DNA from: Halioxenophilus sp964342265
Lineage (GTDB): Bacteria; Pseudomonadota; Gammaproteobacteria; Pseudomonadales; Cellvibrionaceae
Length of the DNA: 26,125 bases
Direction of reading: 5' to 3'
NCBI GenBank assembly: GCA_964342265.1
Contig: CAYFFE010000049.1
Span: 1-26,125 of the forward strand
Part shown: piece by piece, positions 8,801-14,761 of the stretch
Layout of the letters: each line of letters opens with the position of its first letter
How positions within the stretch are numbered: the stretch's first letter is position 1
Notes under the pieces: model-generated
The model's database searches: none
What the model was told of the DNA's origin: nothing
The model's input: the letters and a program-made list of their open reading frames with translations, nothing else
Translations under genes and position numbers: made by a program

Positions 8801-9345
8801 TTCAGCATGTGGGCTTTTCTCTTTACATGGATATGCTCGATCGGGCCGTTAAGGCTATTAAATCCGGCAAGCTGGCCGAGACCGACGTCAACGCTGCCGA
8901 ACAAACCGAGATTAACCTGCGTATTCCCACGTTAATTCCCGAGGACTACCTGCCGGATGTTAATCAACGGCTGATGCTCTACAAGCGCCTAGCCAACGCT
9001 GAGGACGTGACAGCAATCAATAATCTTCAGGTGGAAATTATTGATCGCTTTGGCTCATTGCCGGAGCCCACGAAAAATTTAATCCGTGTAACACTGTTAC
9101 GCTTAACGGCGGAGCAGCTAGGCATTAAAAAACTCGAAACCAGTCATACGGCATTGACGATAGAGTTTAAAGCCAACACCCAAATCGATCCATTAACGAT
9201 TGTTACGCTCGTTCAGCAACAACCTCGCAAGTATTCTTTGGAAGGCGCAAACAAGCTGAAATACAAATCCGACTTGAGTGTTAGCAGCGATAAACTTGAA
9301 CAAGCGGAACAACTCCTTGATCAACTCACCCCAAAATCCAGCTGA
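5893..9345 (+). CDS. mfd: Transcription-repair coupling factor Mfd
   Basis: Mfd is a cytoplasmic ATP-driven DNA translocase that removes RNA polymerase stalled at lesions and recruits UvrA for nucleotide excision repair. At 1150 aa it matches the family length. In order: a UvrB-like N-terminal module (to about 330); an RNA-polymerase interaction domain (about 482-545) with the LDHGVGRYRG signature; RecG-like helicase lobes with Walker A GDVGFGKT (631-638), DEEH (732-735), TATPIPRT, and QLRGRVGR motif VI; and the C-terminal TRCF domain (about 1000-1130). The ATG at 5893 follows an AGAGAG stretch, and the encoded start MFSPLSPPKYS is plausible. csiV begins 13 bp downstream and is probably co-transcribed. 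No defect is visible. Confidence 0.98.
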   Translation: MFSPLSPPKYSKNQSIWGNLTATSAALTVVCSARQTSGAHIVITRDNRSAMQFEQELAAIGHNDAKLPEIIHFPDWETLPYDHFSPHADIISDRLEALYKLSSSSRFILVVPITQLMVLLPPKGFVDSRSLVIKRGQQIDSKAACERLDSAGYHRVDTVLEHGEYALRGALIDIFAMGSHHPFRIDLFDDEVDSIRTFDPSTQLTSDTVDEIKLLPAHEFPLDGQGINQFRANWHSIFDVDHKRCSIYQDVSEGISPPGIEYYLSLFYEQLANLFDYLPQQSQFYSLGDIHESAEAFLAEVRARFENLNVDPQRPLLPPNAIYLTVEALFSQLKNQPMIRMVEHSDAPVCAQIQPLPDLGANVHEQNPLAKLKSFLQANSHRVLLCADTSGRREIIQEQLGKASLQLSLTDDLWQFLSANDQQAIAVCPIEHGFSFVTENDETITLITEADLYGVRAAPVRRRKKSLDATDQVIKHLTELNIDSPVVHLDHGVGRYRGLQMIEIDGQINEFLTLEYADQAKLYVPVANLHLISRFSGADEQLAPLHRLGTDTWSKAKQKAAEKVRDVAAELLNIYAQRAAKKGRGFDYSEDLYRQFALSFPYQETEDQQSAIDAVIADMKTAKPMDRLVCGDVGFGKTEVAIRAAFIAAITGKQVALMVPTTLLAQQHYDNFTDRFAQWPVRVGLLSRFQTTTQVNKTLAEVQSGEIDIIIGTHKLIQSDVKYHDLGLVIIDEEHRFGVRQKDRFKSLRAEIDVLALTATPIPRTLNMSMQGVRDLSIIATPPAKRLSVKTFVQEKQPGLTKEAILREILRGGQVYYLHNEVKTIDKIASELRELIPEARIGIGHGQMRERELEVVMNDFYHKRFNVLVATTIIETGLDIPNANTIIIERADKFGLAQLHQLRGRVGRSHHQAYAYLLTPPGKKLSTDANKRLEAITLATELGSGFTLATHDLEIRGAGELLGEEQSGQIQHVGFSLYMDMLDRAVKAIKSGKLAETDVNAAEQTEINLRIPTLIPEDYLPDVNQRLMLYKRLANAEDVTAINNLQVEIIDRFGSLPEPTKNLIRVTLLRLTAEQLGIKKLETSHTALTIEFKANTQIDPLTIVTLVQQQPRKYSLEGANKLKYKSDLSVSSDKLEQAEQLLDQLTPKSS

Positions 9346-9358
9346 CTGTGTACACGCT

Positions 9359-10369
9359 ATGAAGCAAACTAATAAATTTTTAAAAATAAGGCCGACCTCG
9401 ATACTCGCCGCTGCAATCGCTAGCACTGTCATTCAAACGAGCTACGCCCAGCAAGAAAATTGGTATCAGGTAGAGTTGATTGTATTTTCACAAACATTGG
9501 ATGCTTCCGACATTCAAGAGGATTGGCCCAAAAACCTGGTACTCGCCTACCCTCCGGGCTCGGTTCATTTAACGGAACCTGGCGCCGATGACCAAGAAGG
9601 CAACCAAACACCGCCTGAACATGCGCTTGACGCAGACCCACTGAACGACAGCACCGAAGCCAATAACAACGACGAAACAGACGCTAGCGCTGTAATACTT
9701 GACGAGGCAATCGAGCCGGAACAAACGGAGCCCGTACACACGCCATTCGAATCGTTGCCAAAAGACGAGTTTTCGTTATCAGCGGTTAAATTTACCTTGG
9801 ACGAAAATTCGCGCTATCGCGTATTGAGTCATGTTGCTTGGCGTCAACCGGGATATGACAAAGAACAACAAAAGGCGGTGATTCTTACGGGCGGTGATCG
9901 TTACGACAATCACTATGAATTGGAAGGCACGGTGACGCTGCGGTTATCGCGCTATTTACACCTGGAAAGCAATTTATGGTTTACCCAATTCTATCCAAAC
10001 TACGGTGAAGCCAGTGGATTCACCGAATGGCCGCCGCTCCCAGAGTTACCTGTACTCGCGTCTGCAAATAATTCCGAAAAAGCTGAAACCAACGATGCAG
10101 AGCTAAGCGATCAACTGCCAACATCTGCATTATTATCTAACAGTGTTAACCCCGCTAATTCGGATTTTTCGTTCGAGTTAGACTCTGACACCTCGCACTC
10201 ACCCAGTTACATTGTCGATCGCATTATCATGAATACCCAATCCCGCAGAATGCGCAGCGGCGAAATTCATTATCTAGACCATCCAATCCTCGGCATAATT
10301 GTTCAAGTAACGCCTTGGCAACCAGAGGTTTCAACGTCAGAATCAGACCCTCTTATTTCTGCCAATTAA
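9359..10369 (+). CDS. csiV: CsiV-family exported envelope protein
   Basis: The 336-aa product has a clear Sec signal peptide (residues 1 to about 31, ending TSYA before QQENW) and then the YQVELIVFSQ stretch that opens CsiV-family proteins. CsiV was described as a peptidoglycan-binding periplasmic protein in Vibrio; from memory, the homologue next to mfd in Pseudomonas is PA3003. An acidic, low-complexity segment (about 70-125) is followed by a conserved part with the motifs RYRVLSHVAWRQPG and LRLSRYLHLESNLWF. I chose the ATG at 9359 because it gives the signal peptide. The open frame extends to 9278 but that part overlaps mfd. The ribosome-binding site is weak, suggesting coupling to mfd. 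Its exact molecular role is uncertain. Confidence 0.85.
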   Translation: MKQTNKFLKIRPTSILAAAIASTVIQTSYAQQENWYQVELIVFSQTLDASDIQEDWPKNLVLAYPPGSVHLTEPGADDQEGNQTPPEHALDADPLNDSTEANNNDETDASAVILDEAIEPEQTEPVHTPFESLPKDEFSLSAVKFTLDENSRYRVLSHVAWRQPGYDKEQQKAVILTGGDRYDNHYELEGTVTLRLSRYLHLESNLWFTQFYPNYGEASGFTEWPPLPELPVLASANNSEKAETNDAELSDQLPTSALLSNSVNPANSDFSFELDSDTSHSPSYIVDRIIMNTQSRRMRSGEIHYLDHPILGIIVQVTPWQPEVSTSESDPLISAN

Positions 10370-10873
10370 TGTATGATCTTATTGGTTAAAAAATACTTCG
10401 GTAATTTAACCGCATGCTGAATTCAAATTTAAGTTTAAACTTAGTTTGTATTTAACTAAGAATTGGCTTAAAAACATTTTTTAACGGAATTTAAAACTGT
10501 ATTTATTCCTATCAACATTTTGCGCTCATATCGCTGCCCGCTTGGCTTAAACGCATGGAGTTTTAAATCGAATACTTTTGCGGAATTGTAAAATAGCGAA
10601 AGAAATAAGAGTCGTTTATCCATAGCAGCAAGACGGTTAAGAGCTTCAGTGTAGAAAAATACAGACAGAAATAGATATAGACAGAAAAGCTAAAGAAAGT
10701 AACAGTTGGCAGGAAAATTTAGCTAGCAAAGAAATGGCACTTCACTTAATAATGCTTGCCAGCAAACCTAAAAACAGCAGCCAATGCCAACCAATTCACA
10801 CCTTAGCTGCAAATTGATTAACATTAACTGCTATATTTATTCTAACAATAAGTATTATTGATTTTTATTACGA
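10370..10873. other. A+T-rich intergenic interval between csiV and the cold-shock gene
   Basis: These 504 bp hold no credible gene on either strand. A hairpin at 10384-10411 starts 14 bp after the csiV stop. An A/T-only hairpin at 10846-10860 (CAATAA-GTA-TTATTG) is followed on the plus strand by ATTTTTATTA and could end plus-strand transcripts. Around 10663-10685 the string AGACAGAAA occurs twice. The interval is visibly richer in A and T than the flanking genes. I see no tRNA-like or riboswitch-like fold. Confidence 0.5.
10384..10411 (+). terminator. Hairpin with UUCG tetraloop after csiV (possible terminator)
   Basis: GGTTAAA (10384-10390) pairs with TTTAACC (10405-10411), and an inner TAC/GTA stem closes a TTCG tetraloop preceded by C and followed by G. 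UUCG loops closed by C-G are very stable. No T-run follows, so it may act as a 3'-end stabiliser or a weak terminator rather than a standard intrinsic terminator. Confidence 0.45.
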
Positions 10874-11095
10874 TTAGTTAGCAACAATACTGACAACATT
10901 GTCAGCCTGTAATCCTTTATCGCCCTTTAATAAATCAAATTCAACAACCTGCCCTTCATTCAGTGACTTAAAACCACTGCCGGAAATATTACGATAGTGA
11001 ACAAATACATCTTCACCTTCCTCCGAAAGCGTTATAAAGCCATAACCACGAGCATTATTGAACCACTTCACAGTACCACGATCTCTAGTTGCCAT
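10874..11095 (-). CDS. Cold-shock domain protein (CspA family)
   Basis: This 73-aa protein is one cold-shock OB-fold domain that binds single-stranded RNA or DNA and is thought to melt mRNA structure. RNP1 is seen as RGYGFITL (16-23) and RNP2 as DVFVHYR (29-35). GTVKWFNNARGYGF and LQADNV(V) are typical of the family. Length matches CspA paralogues, so I give no paralogue letter. The start has GGGG about 9 nt upstream. The gene stands alone behind a long, A+T-rich 5' region (11096-11257), as expected for genes with long cold-regulated leaders, but I cannot see a classical cold box. Confidence 0.93.
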   Translation of the reverse strand: MATRDRGTVKWFNNARGYGFITLSEEGEDVFVHYRNISGSGFKSLNEGQVVEFDLLKGDKGLQADNVVSIVAN

Positions 11096-11257
11096 TGTAT
11101 CGACCCCGATGTTTTCTTGTTATCGAAAAAACAAAAAAGAAATGTCTTTCGTTATAAATTGATTGATTAAACAATTCTTTACGTAAGCAGTTATAAGCAA
11201 TTATTGATTTCCCAAGAAATTGTACAACTGGTAGGAATTCTAGGTAATACAAATCGA

Positions 11258-11284
11258 ATAAAAGCGTGCCTTTGCGACACGCTT
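11258..11284 (-). terminator. Probable intrinsic terminator between hpt and the cold-shock gene
   Basis: AAGCGTG (11262-11268) pairs with CACGCTT (11278-11284) around a 9-nt loop. On the minus strand the stem runs into CTTTTATT. It lies about 180 bp beyond hpt and before the cold-shock leader, so it would insulate the two transcripts. Confidence 0.5.
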
Positions 11285-11331
11285 AAACATTAAAGCGGAA
11301 AGGGTTACAAAACAATAAAATTTGAGAAAAC

Positions 11332-11351
11332 CTGTTTATTTTTGTAAACAG
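11332..11351 (-). terminator. Possible terminator hairpin downstream of hpt
   Basis: CTGTTTA (11332-11338) pairs with TAAACAG (11345-11351) around a 6-nt loop. On the minus strand it is followed by GGTTTTCTC. The stem is A/T-rich and the T-tract short, so it is weaker than the hairpin at 11258-11284. Confidence 0.35.
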
Positions 11352-11460
11352 CATGTGATGAGGGTAACACTTCTAATTAGTTTATTATTTTTAGGACTTA
11401 AAAAAATCAGTTTTTATTTGAGTGGGCGGTTAAGAGAATGACTTAAAAAGAAAACTGTTT

Positions 11461-12021
11461 TCACGAATCAAGCGCGTAAACATCAGGCAAGTTGCGGAAA
11501 AAACCTTTGTAATCCATGCCGCAACCAAACACATACTCGTCTGGAACCTGCATGCCAATATAACGCTCCAGTTCAACATCGATACAGCGGCCATGATTTT
11601 TTTGGAACAACAGTGCAGCAGTAACACTACTAACGCCTTGGTCAAAGCAGTATTTTTTTAACTCCCGTAATGTTACGCCAATATCGAAAATATCATCGAG
11701 CAAAATCACATCGCGGTTAACCAAAGCAGTTTTTGGTTGAGCCAACCACTGTAATTTTTTACCCTCAGTGCCGTTTTCGTAACGAGTCGCATGGATGTAA
11801 TCCATCTGAATTGGCATAGTTAATCGACTCACCAGCTTTGATGTGAAGATTAAGCCGCCATTCATCACGCATAAAACTAACGGACACTTACCGGCGTAGT
11901 CTCGATTAATCGCGGCCGCCATTTCATCAATGGCTCCATCAATTTCCGCCTCTGTAAAGACTTTACGAGCGTTTGATAACTTTTGTTGCGCCATTTCAGC
12001 CGCATGGGCTATTTCATTCAC
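11461..12021 (-). CDS. hpt: Hypoxanthine-guanine phosphoribosyltransferase
   Basis: This cytoplasmic purine-salvage enzyme converts hypoxanthine (and often guanine) plus PRPP to the nucleotide. The 186-aa product has the PRPP-binding loop VILLDDIFDIGVTL (105-118), the diphosphate-loop region CVMNGGLIF (51-59), and the FGCGMDYKGFFRN segment near the C-terminus typical of the purine pocket. In the PRPP loop the usual T or E before G is Ile (DIFDIGVTL). I chose GTG at 12021 because GGAAGA lies 8 nt upstream and the length then fits Pseudomonas Hpt (about 185 aa, from memory). The open frame continues to 12135, but only inside mscS. The start overlaps the mscS stop by 8 bp, so the two are probably co-translated. 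The IMP versus GMP preference cannot be read here. Confidence 0.92.
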   Translation of the reverse strand: MNEIAHAAEMAQQKLSNARKVFTEAEIDGAIDEMAAAINRDYAGKCPLVLCVMNGGLIFTSKLVSRLTMPIQMDYIHATRYENGTEGKKLQWLAQPKTALVNRDVILLDDIFDIGVTLRELKKYCFDQGVSSVTAALLFQKNHGRCIDVELERYIGMQVPDEYVFGCGMDYKGFFRNLPDVYALDS

Positions 12022-13123
12022 GAGTATAATCTTCCATATGTTGTAATTTTGTGACTTCCAAACCGTTAGCGGGCAAACTATCAATGTGTAATGTGGATGT
12101 TGGAAACGCCACCTCTGCCCCGTGTGATTCCACAATGCTCAACACTTTAAATAAAACATCTTGTTTTACTTTGTGATACGCCACCCAGTTAGTCGTTTTA
12201 GTTAATACGTAAATAAAGAAATTCAATGAGCTAGCCGCAAACTCGTTAAAATTAACTATTCTCACTAAATCCTGATCGATTTCAGGGTGCTCACTCAGCA
12301 TGGTATCCACAGCCTCAATAATGGCGGGCAGCTTGTCAGCATCGCAATAGCGAACACCTATGGTTTCGTAAATTCGGCGGTTGGTCATGCGCGAGGGATT
12401 TTCAACGGAAATTTGTGTAAATACTGCATTGGGCACGTACAAAGGCCTTTTATCGAAGGTACGAATGACGGTTAATCGCCAGCCAATATGCTCCACGGTT
12501 CCTTCAATATTTTGATCGGGAGAGCGCACCCAATCACCCACTTTAAAGGGGCGATCCAGATGAATCATTAAGGCTCCAAAAAAATTAGAGAGCAAATCCT
12601 TAGCGGCAAATCCCACGGCAATACCACCGATACCACCGAAGGCCAAAACACCCGACACGCTGTACCCTAGTGACTGCATAATTATGAGCACACCGGAGAC
12701 AATCACTGATATTCGCAGCAGTTTACTAATGGCCGAGGCTGTGGTCTGATCCATAGAATTCGGCGAATCAGCGGTGCTCGACAAAATTATTTCGGCTTGT
12801 TTGATGAAATTCACTAAAAACAAAACCAACAAAACAATTAAACCCAGTTCTCGAACAACTGGCACGATTTCAATCAGATAGGATTCGTTGGCCTTTGGGT
12901 AGGGTTCTGTGGCAAAAGCCAGTCCAATTAAAATAACAGCCAAATTAGCGGGCGTCATGGCCGCTTTAATAACGCTGTCATCCCACTTATTTTTAGACTG
13001 TGCCGCTTGCTTCAATAGTCGCTTTAGAACGACTCGGGTAAACAGCGCTACCGTAAATGTTAACAAGGTAATTAAAAAGGTTTGTGTCATCCAATGATCT
13101 AATAGCTGATGCAAATTGGACAT
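12014..13123 (-). CDS. MscS-family mechanosensitive ion channel
   Basis: This 369-aa inner-membrane protein resembles small-conductance mechanosensitive channels, which release osmolytes on hypo-osmotic shock. Membrane segments lie at about 14-35, 60-72, 88-107 and 135-152. The pore-lining helix (about 157-185) has the Gly/Ala-rich GVLAFGGIGGIAVGFAAKDL pattern, followed by FFGALMIHLDRPFKVGDWV at the start of the beta domain. The beta domain has IEGTVEHIGWRLTVIRTFDKR and YVPNAVF motifs. GGAGAT lies 6-7 nt before the ATG. A perfect TATAAT at 13162-13167 on the minus strand could be its -10, although the -35 is poor. The gene overlaps hpt. It could be closer to YbdG/YnaI than to MscS itself; the subfamily is not resolved. 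Confidence 0.92.
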   Translation of the reverse strand: MSNLHQLLDHWMTQTFLITLLTFTVALFTRVVLKRLLKQAAQSKNKWDDSVIKAAMTPANLAVILIGLAFATEPYPKANESYLIEIVPVVRELGLIVLLVLFLVNFIKQAEIILSSTADSPNSMDQTTASAISKLLRISVIVSGVLIIMQSLGYSVSGVLAFGGIGGIAVGFAAKDLLSNFFGALMIHLDRPFKVGDWVRSPDQNIEGTVEHIGWRLTVIRTFDKRPLYVPNAVFTQISVENPSRMTNRRIYETIGVRYCDADKLPAIIEAVDTMLSEHPEIDQDLVRIVNFNEFAASSLNFFIYVLTKTTNWVAYHKVKQDVLFKVLSIVESHGAEVAFPTSTLHIDSLPANGLEVTKLQHMEDYTRE

Positions 13124-13170
13124 GTTCTATCTCCGTTAAAAATAATCATTAAAACAAAAATATTATAAAT

Positions 13171-13214
13171 GCGAGAATCAACAAAACTGCTTAACGTGTT
13201 GATTTAATACTCGC
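13171..13214 (-). terminator. Probable nagZ terminator overlapping its stop codon
   Basis: On the minus strand an outer GCGAG/CTCGC stem (13210-13214 with 13171-13175) and an inner ATCAACA/TGTTGAT stem (13197-13203 with 13177-13183) stack across a small asymmetric internal loop. A T-rich tail (ATTTATAATATTTTTG) follows. The 5' arm includes the last codons of nagZ. The T-rich tail also contains the candidate mscS -10. Confidence 0.5.
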
Positions 13215-14253
13215 GATAGTCCGACGAGAGCAGTCGTTCACGCACTTCCTGTTGCTTTTGCTGGTCGCTTATTGTCATGGGTCGAGCGTGTTCGATGAGC
13301 TGTAACTTTTTTTGGTATTGCTGGGTAGTCATGGTTACTGTTAAAGCGTTCAACACTTCTCTGGCGGCCTCTCGGTTGTTACACACTAAAACCAAGTCAC
13401 AACCGGCTTTTAGCGCAGCATTAACACGCGCTGGATATGCTCCAGCTTGCTCTGCTGCGGCCATGCTCAAATCATCGCTAAAGATTAACCCGTCAAAACC
13501 CAATTTTTGACGCAATACGGTTTTTAACCAAATTTCCGAAAACCCTACCGGTTTATCATCGATTGCCTCAAACACAATGTGCGCCGGCATAACACCGCTT
13601 AATGATGTGTCGCTTGAGGCCGTCAACGCTCTAAATGGCAGTAAATCGTCCTGCCAGAGTTCCTCTAGGCTGCGCATATCTCGGGGAAGATCGAAATGAC
13701 TATCGAGACTGACTTTTCCGTGCCCGGGAAAATGCTTGCCTACGCTGCCCATGCCTGCGTCTTTCATGCCCTCGACAAAAGCCTGACTTAAAGCCGATAC
13801 CTGATTAGGCTCCAATCCAAAAGAGCGATTGCCAATGGCCGGACAAATATTGGTATCGAGATCCAAAACCGGTGCCAAACTTAGATCAACGCCCACCTCT
13901 TTGAGCTCACGTGCCATTAACCAACCAATGGCACGAGCATCGCAAAGCCCTTGTTGTGGTGACTGCTGAAAAACTCGACCAATCGCAGCCATTGGAGGAA
14001 TTCGTGTAACACCCTCGGTAAGGCGCTGCACACGCCCGCCCTCTTGGTCGATGCAAATAAGCAGATCTTCTCGAACAGCGCGCAATTGTTGGCACAGCAC
14101 TTTTGTTTGGGTGAGGCTATGGATATTGCGTGAAAACAGGATGATTCCAGCGGTGGCTGGATGCCGGATAAGGCTGACATCTTCCTCTGTGAGCTCTGTG
14201 GAAGCGATATCGATTATTGCGGGGCCAGACACTGCTTTTTGTTGAGGGGGCAT
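13204..14253 (-). CDS. nagZ: Beta-N-acetylhexosaminidase NagZ
   Basis: NagZ is a cytoplasmic glycoside hydrolase family 3 enzyme that removes GlcNAc from anhydro-muropeptides during cell-wall recycling. In organisms with AmpR it produces the beta-lactamase-inducing signal. The 349-aa product has the family motifs: CIDQEGGRVQRL (67-78), KHFPGHG (173-179), the flexible-loop acid/base pair Asp184-x-His186 (LDSHFDLP), MPAHIVF, and nucleophile Asp260 in IFSDDLSM. I chose the ATG at 14253. A frame start at 14319 would add 22 hydrophobic residues not seen in this cytoplasmic enzyme. There is no clear Shine-Dalgarno. It diverges from lexA and has its own promoter and terminator candidates. Function is secure. 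Confidence 0.96.
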   Translation of the reverse strand: MPPQQKAVSGPAIIDIASTELTEEDVSLIRHPATAGIILFSRNIHSLTQTKVLCQQLRAVREDLLICIDQEGGRVQRLTEGVTRIPPMAAIGRVFQQSPQQGLCDARAIGWLMARELKEVGVDLSLAPVLDLDTNICPAIGNRSFGLEPNQVSALSQAFVEGMKDAGMGSVGKHFPGHGKVSLDSHFDLPRDMRSLEELWQDDLLPFRALTASSDTSLSGVMPAHIVFEAIDDKPVGFSEIWLKTVLRQKLGFDGLIFSDDLSMAAAEQAGAYPARVNAALKAGCDLVLVCNNREAAREVLNALTVTMTTQQYQKKLQLIEHARPMTISDQQKQQEVRERLLSSDYREY

Positions 14254-14291
14254 ATGGGATGTTTGAACGCAATATAGGGTTATTAGAAAGA

Positions 14292-14364
14292 TTCGCCACA
14301 CTAAGTGGATCGCACACACCTGTCAAGCCAACGGCCCAGGCTTTGTGATCAAAGCTGTGGCGAA
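14292..14364. repeat. 9-bp inverted repeat with nested hairpin upstream of nagZ
   Basis: TTCGCCACA (14292-14300) and TGTGGCGAA (14356-14364) are perfect complements 55 bp apart. A second perfect stem, GCTTTG/CAAAGC with a 4-nt TGAT loop (14340-14355), abuts the right arm. A short CCAC/GTGG pair lies next to the left arm. The left arm overlaps the candidate nagZ -10, so the repeat could be an operator pair as easily as an RNA fold. I cannot assign it to a known RNA family. Confidence 0.45.
14298..14326 (-). promoter_or_regulatory. Candidate nagZ promoter
   Basis: On the minus strand a perfect TTGACA (14321-14326) is followed after 17 bp by TAGTGT (14298-14303, three of six matches). Transcription would begin near 14291, giving a 5' leader of about 38 nt. 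The strong -35 with a weak -10 suggests a modest or regulated promoter. Confidence 0.35.
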
Positions 14365-14455
14365 CCGATTTTTGGCCAATAATCAAAGACTTATCAGTCA
14401 GCCAAGAGGCTTTAACCCACTGCAACTTATTAGAAATGTAGAGCACGTTAAAAAA

Positions 14456-14471
14456 CTGGTTGTACATACAG
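14456..14471 (+). promoter_or_regulatory. LexA (SOS) box 1 of the lexA-sulA operon
   Basis: CTGG-TTGTACAT-ACAG matches the gammaproteobacterial LexA consensus CTGT-N8-ACAG at seven of eight fixed positions. It contains the -35 hexamer of the lexA promoter (14460-14465), so LexA bound here would block RNA polymerase. It predicts autorepression, as in Escherichia coli. Confidence 0.7.
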
Positions 14472-14488
14472 TAAATGTGCGCTATAAA
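14460..14488 (+). promoter_or_regulatory. Sigma70 promoter of lexA-sulA
   Basis: TTGTAC (14460-14465) and TATAAA (14483-14488) are exactly 17 bp apart, so transcription would begin near 14495. The -35 lies within SOS box 1, and the start point falls within SOS box 2. This is the expected layout for a LexA-repressed promoter. The resulting leader to the lexA ATG is about 267 nt, long for this gene. Confidence 0.7.
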
Positions 14489-14490
14489 TA

Positions 14491-14506
14491 CTGTATAAAT
14501 CACCAG
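14491..14506 (+). promoter_or_regulatory. LexA (SOS) box 2 of the lexA-sulA operon
   Basis: CTGT-ATAAATCA-CCAG matches CTGT-N8-ACAG at seven of eight fixed positions and is preceded by TA as in strong boxes. It covers the predicted transcription start, 35 bp centre to centre from box 1. The two together resemble the tandem operators of E. coli lexA. Confidence 0.7.
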
Positions 14507-14761
14507 CAGGGATTACTTTACCATACTCAATTACTATCAATATCAATAAAACGAATGATTTTAGTGAAGCTATCGAATGATTTTAGTAAAGCTATTAAGG
14601 CTGTACTGGATCCAACCAAAGATCACGACTGAACCCAATAAAAGCTCACGTTTAAAGATCATGCTTTAAAAATTTTGGTAAACGACCCTCATCCGCGCCA
14701 ACAAGACAATTTACATCGTAAATTTTAGCGCTCAGTTTTACATTCGCTAGGCAGACTGTTT
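14507..14761 (+). other. Long lexA leader
   Basis: This roughly 255-bp stretch between SOS box 2 and lexA holds a 22-bp tandem duplication (14552-14595) and a 25-codon frame (14555-14632, MILVKLSNDFSK...) without a ribosome-binding site. I see no second promoter with a good -35/-10 pair, nor an obvious terminator. It is A+T-rich and seems to be untranslated leader. Confidence 0.4.
14552..14595. repeat. 22-bp tandem direct duplication in the lexA leader
   Basis: Bases 14552-14573 and 14574-14595 are adjacent copies of the same 22-bp unit (CGAATGATTTTAGT...), differing at one position (G in copy 1, A in copy 2). It lies 46 bp downstream of SOS box 2. It looks like a recent slippage or unequal duplication; any regulatory meaning is unknown. 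Confidence 0.85.

Larger units (their letters stand above)
11096..11460. other. Intergenic interval upstream of the cold-shock gene
   Basis: These 365 bp lie between hpt and the cold-shock gene, both on the minus strand. They contain two hairpins in the right orientation to end hpt transcripts (11332-11351 and 11258-11284). They also contain the promoter and leader of the cold-shock gene. The -10-like minus-strand strings AATAAT and TATAAC around 11185-11205 are candidates, but none has a good -35. No open reading frame looks real. Confidence 0.45.

Noticed and set aside
11332..11351. LexA-like box CTGT...ACAG downstream of hpt
   Set aside because: The half-sites are 12 bp apart rather than the required 8, so it is a hairpin, not an SOS box.
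14117..14503. 128-codon minus-strand frame over the nagZ-lexA interval
   Set aside because: It overlaps nagZ in another frame and covers the lexA promoter and SOS boxes; it is an incidental open frame.
14345..14632. 95-codon plus-strand frame between nagZ and lexA
   Set aside because: It runs through both LexA boxes and the lexA promoter, has no ribosome-binding site, and its composition is not protein-like. Its last 25 codons are discussed only as part of the leader.
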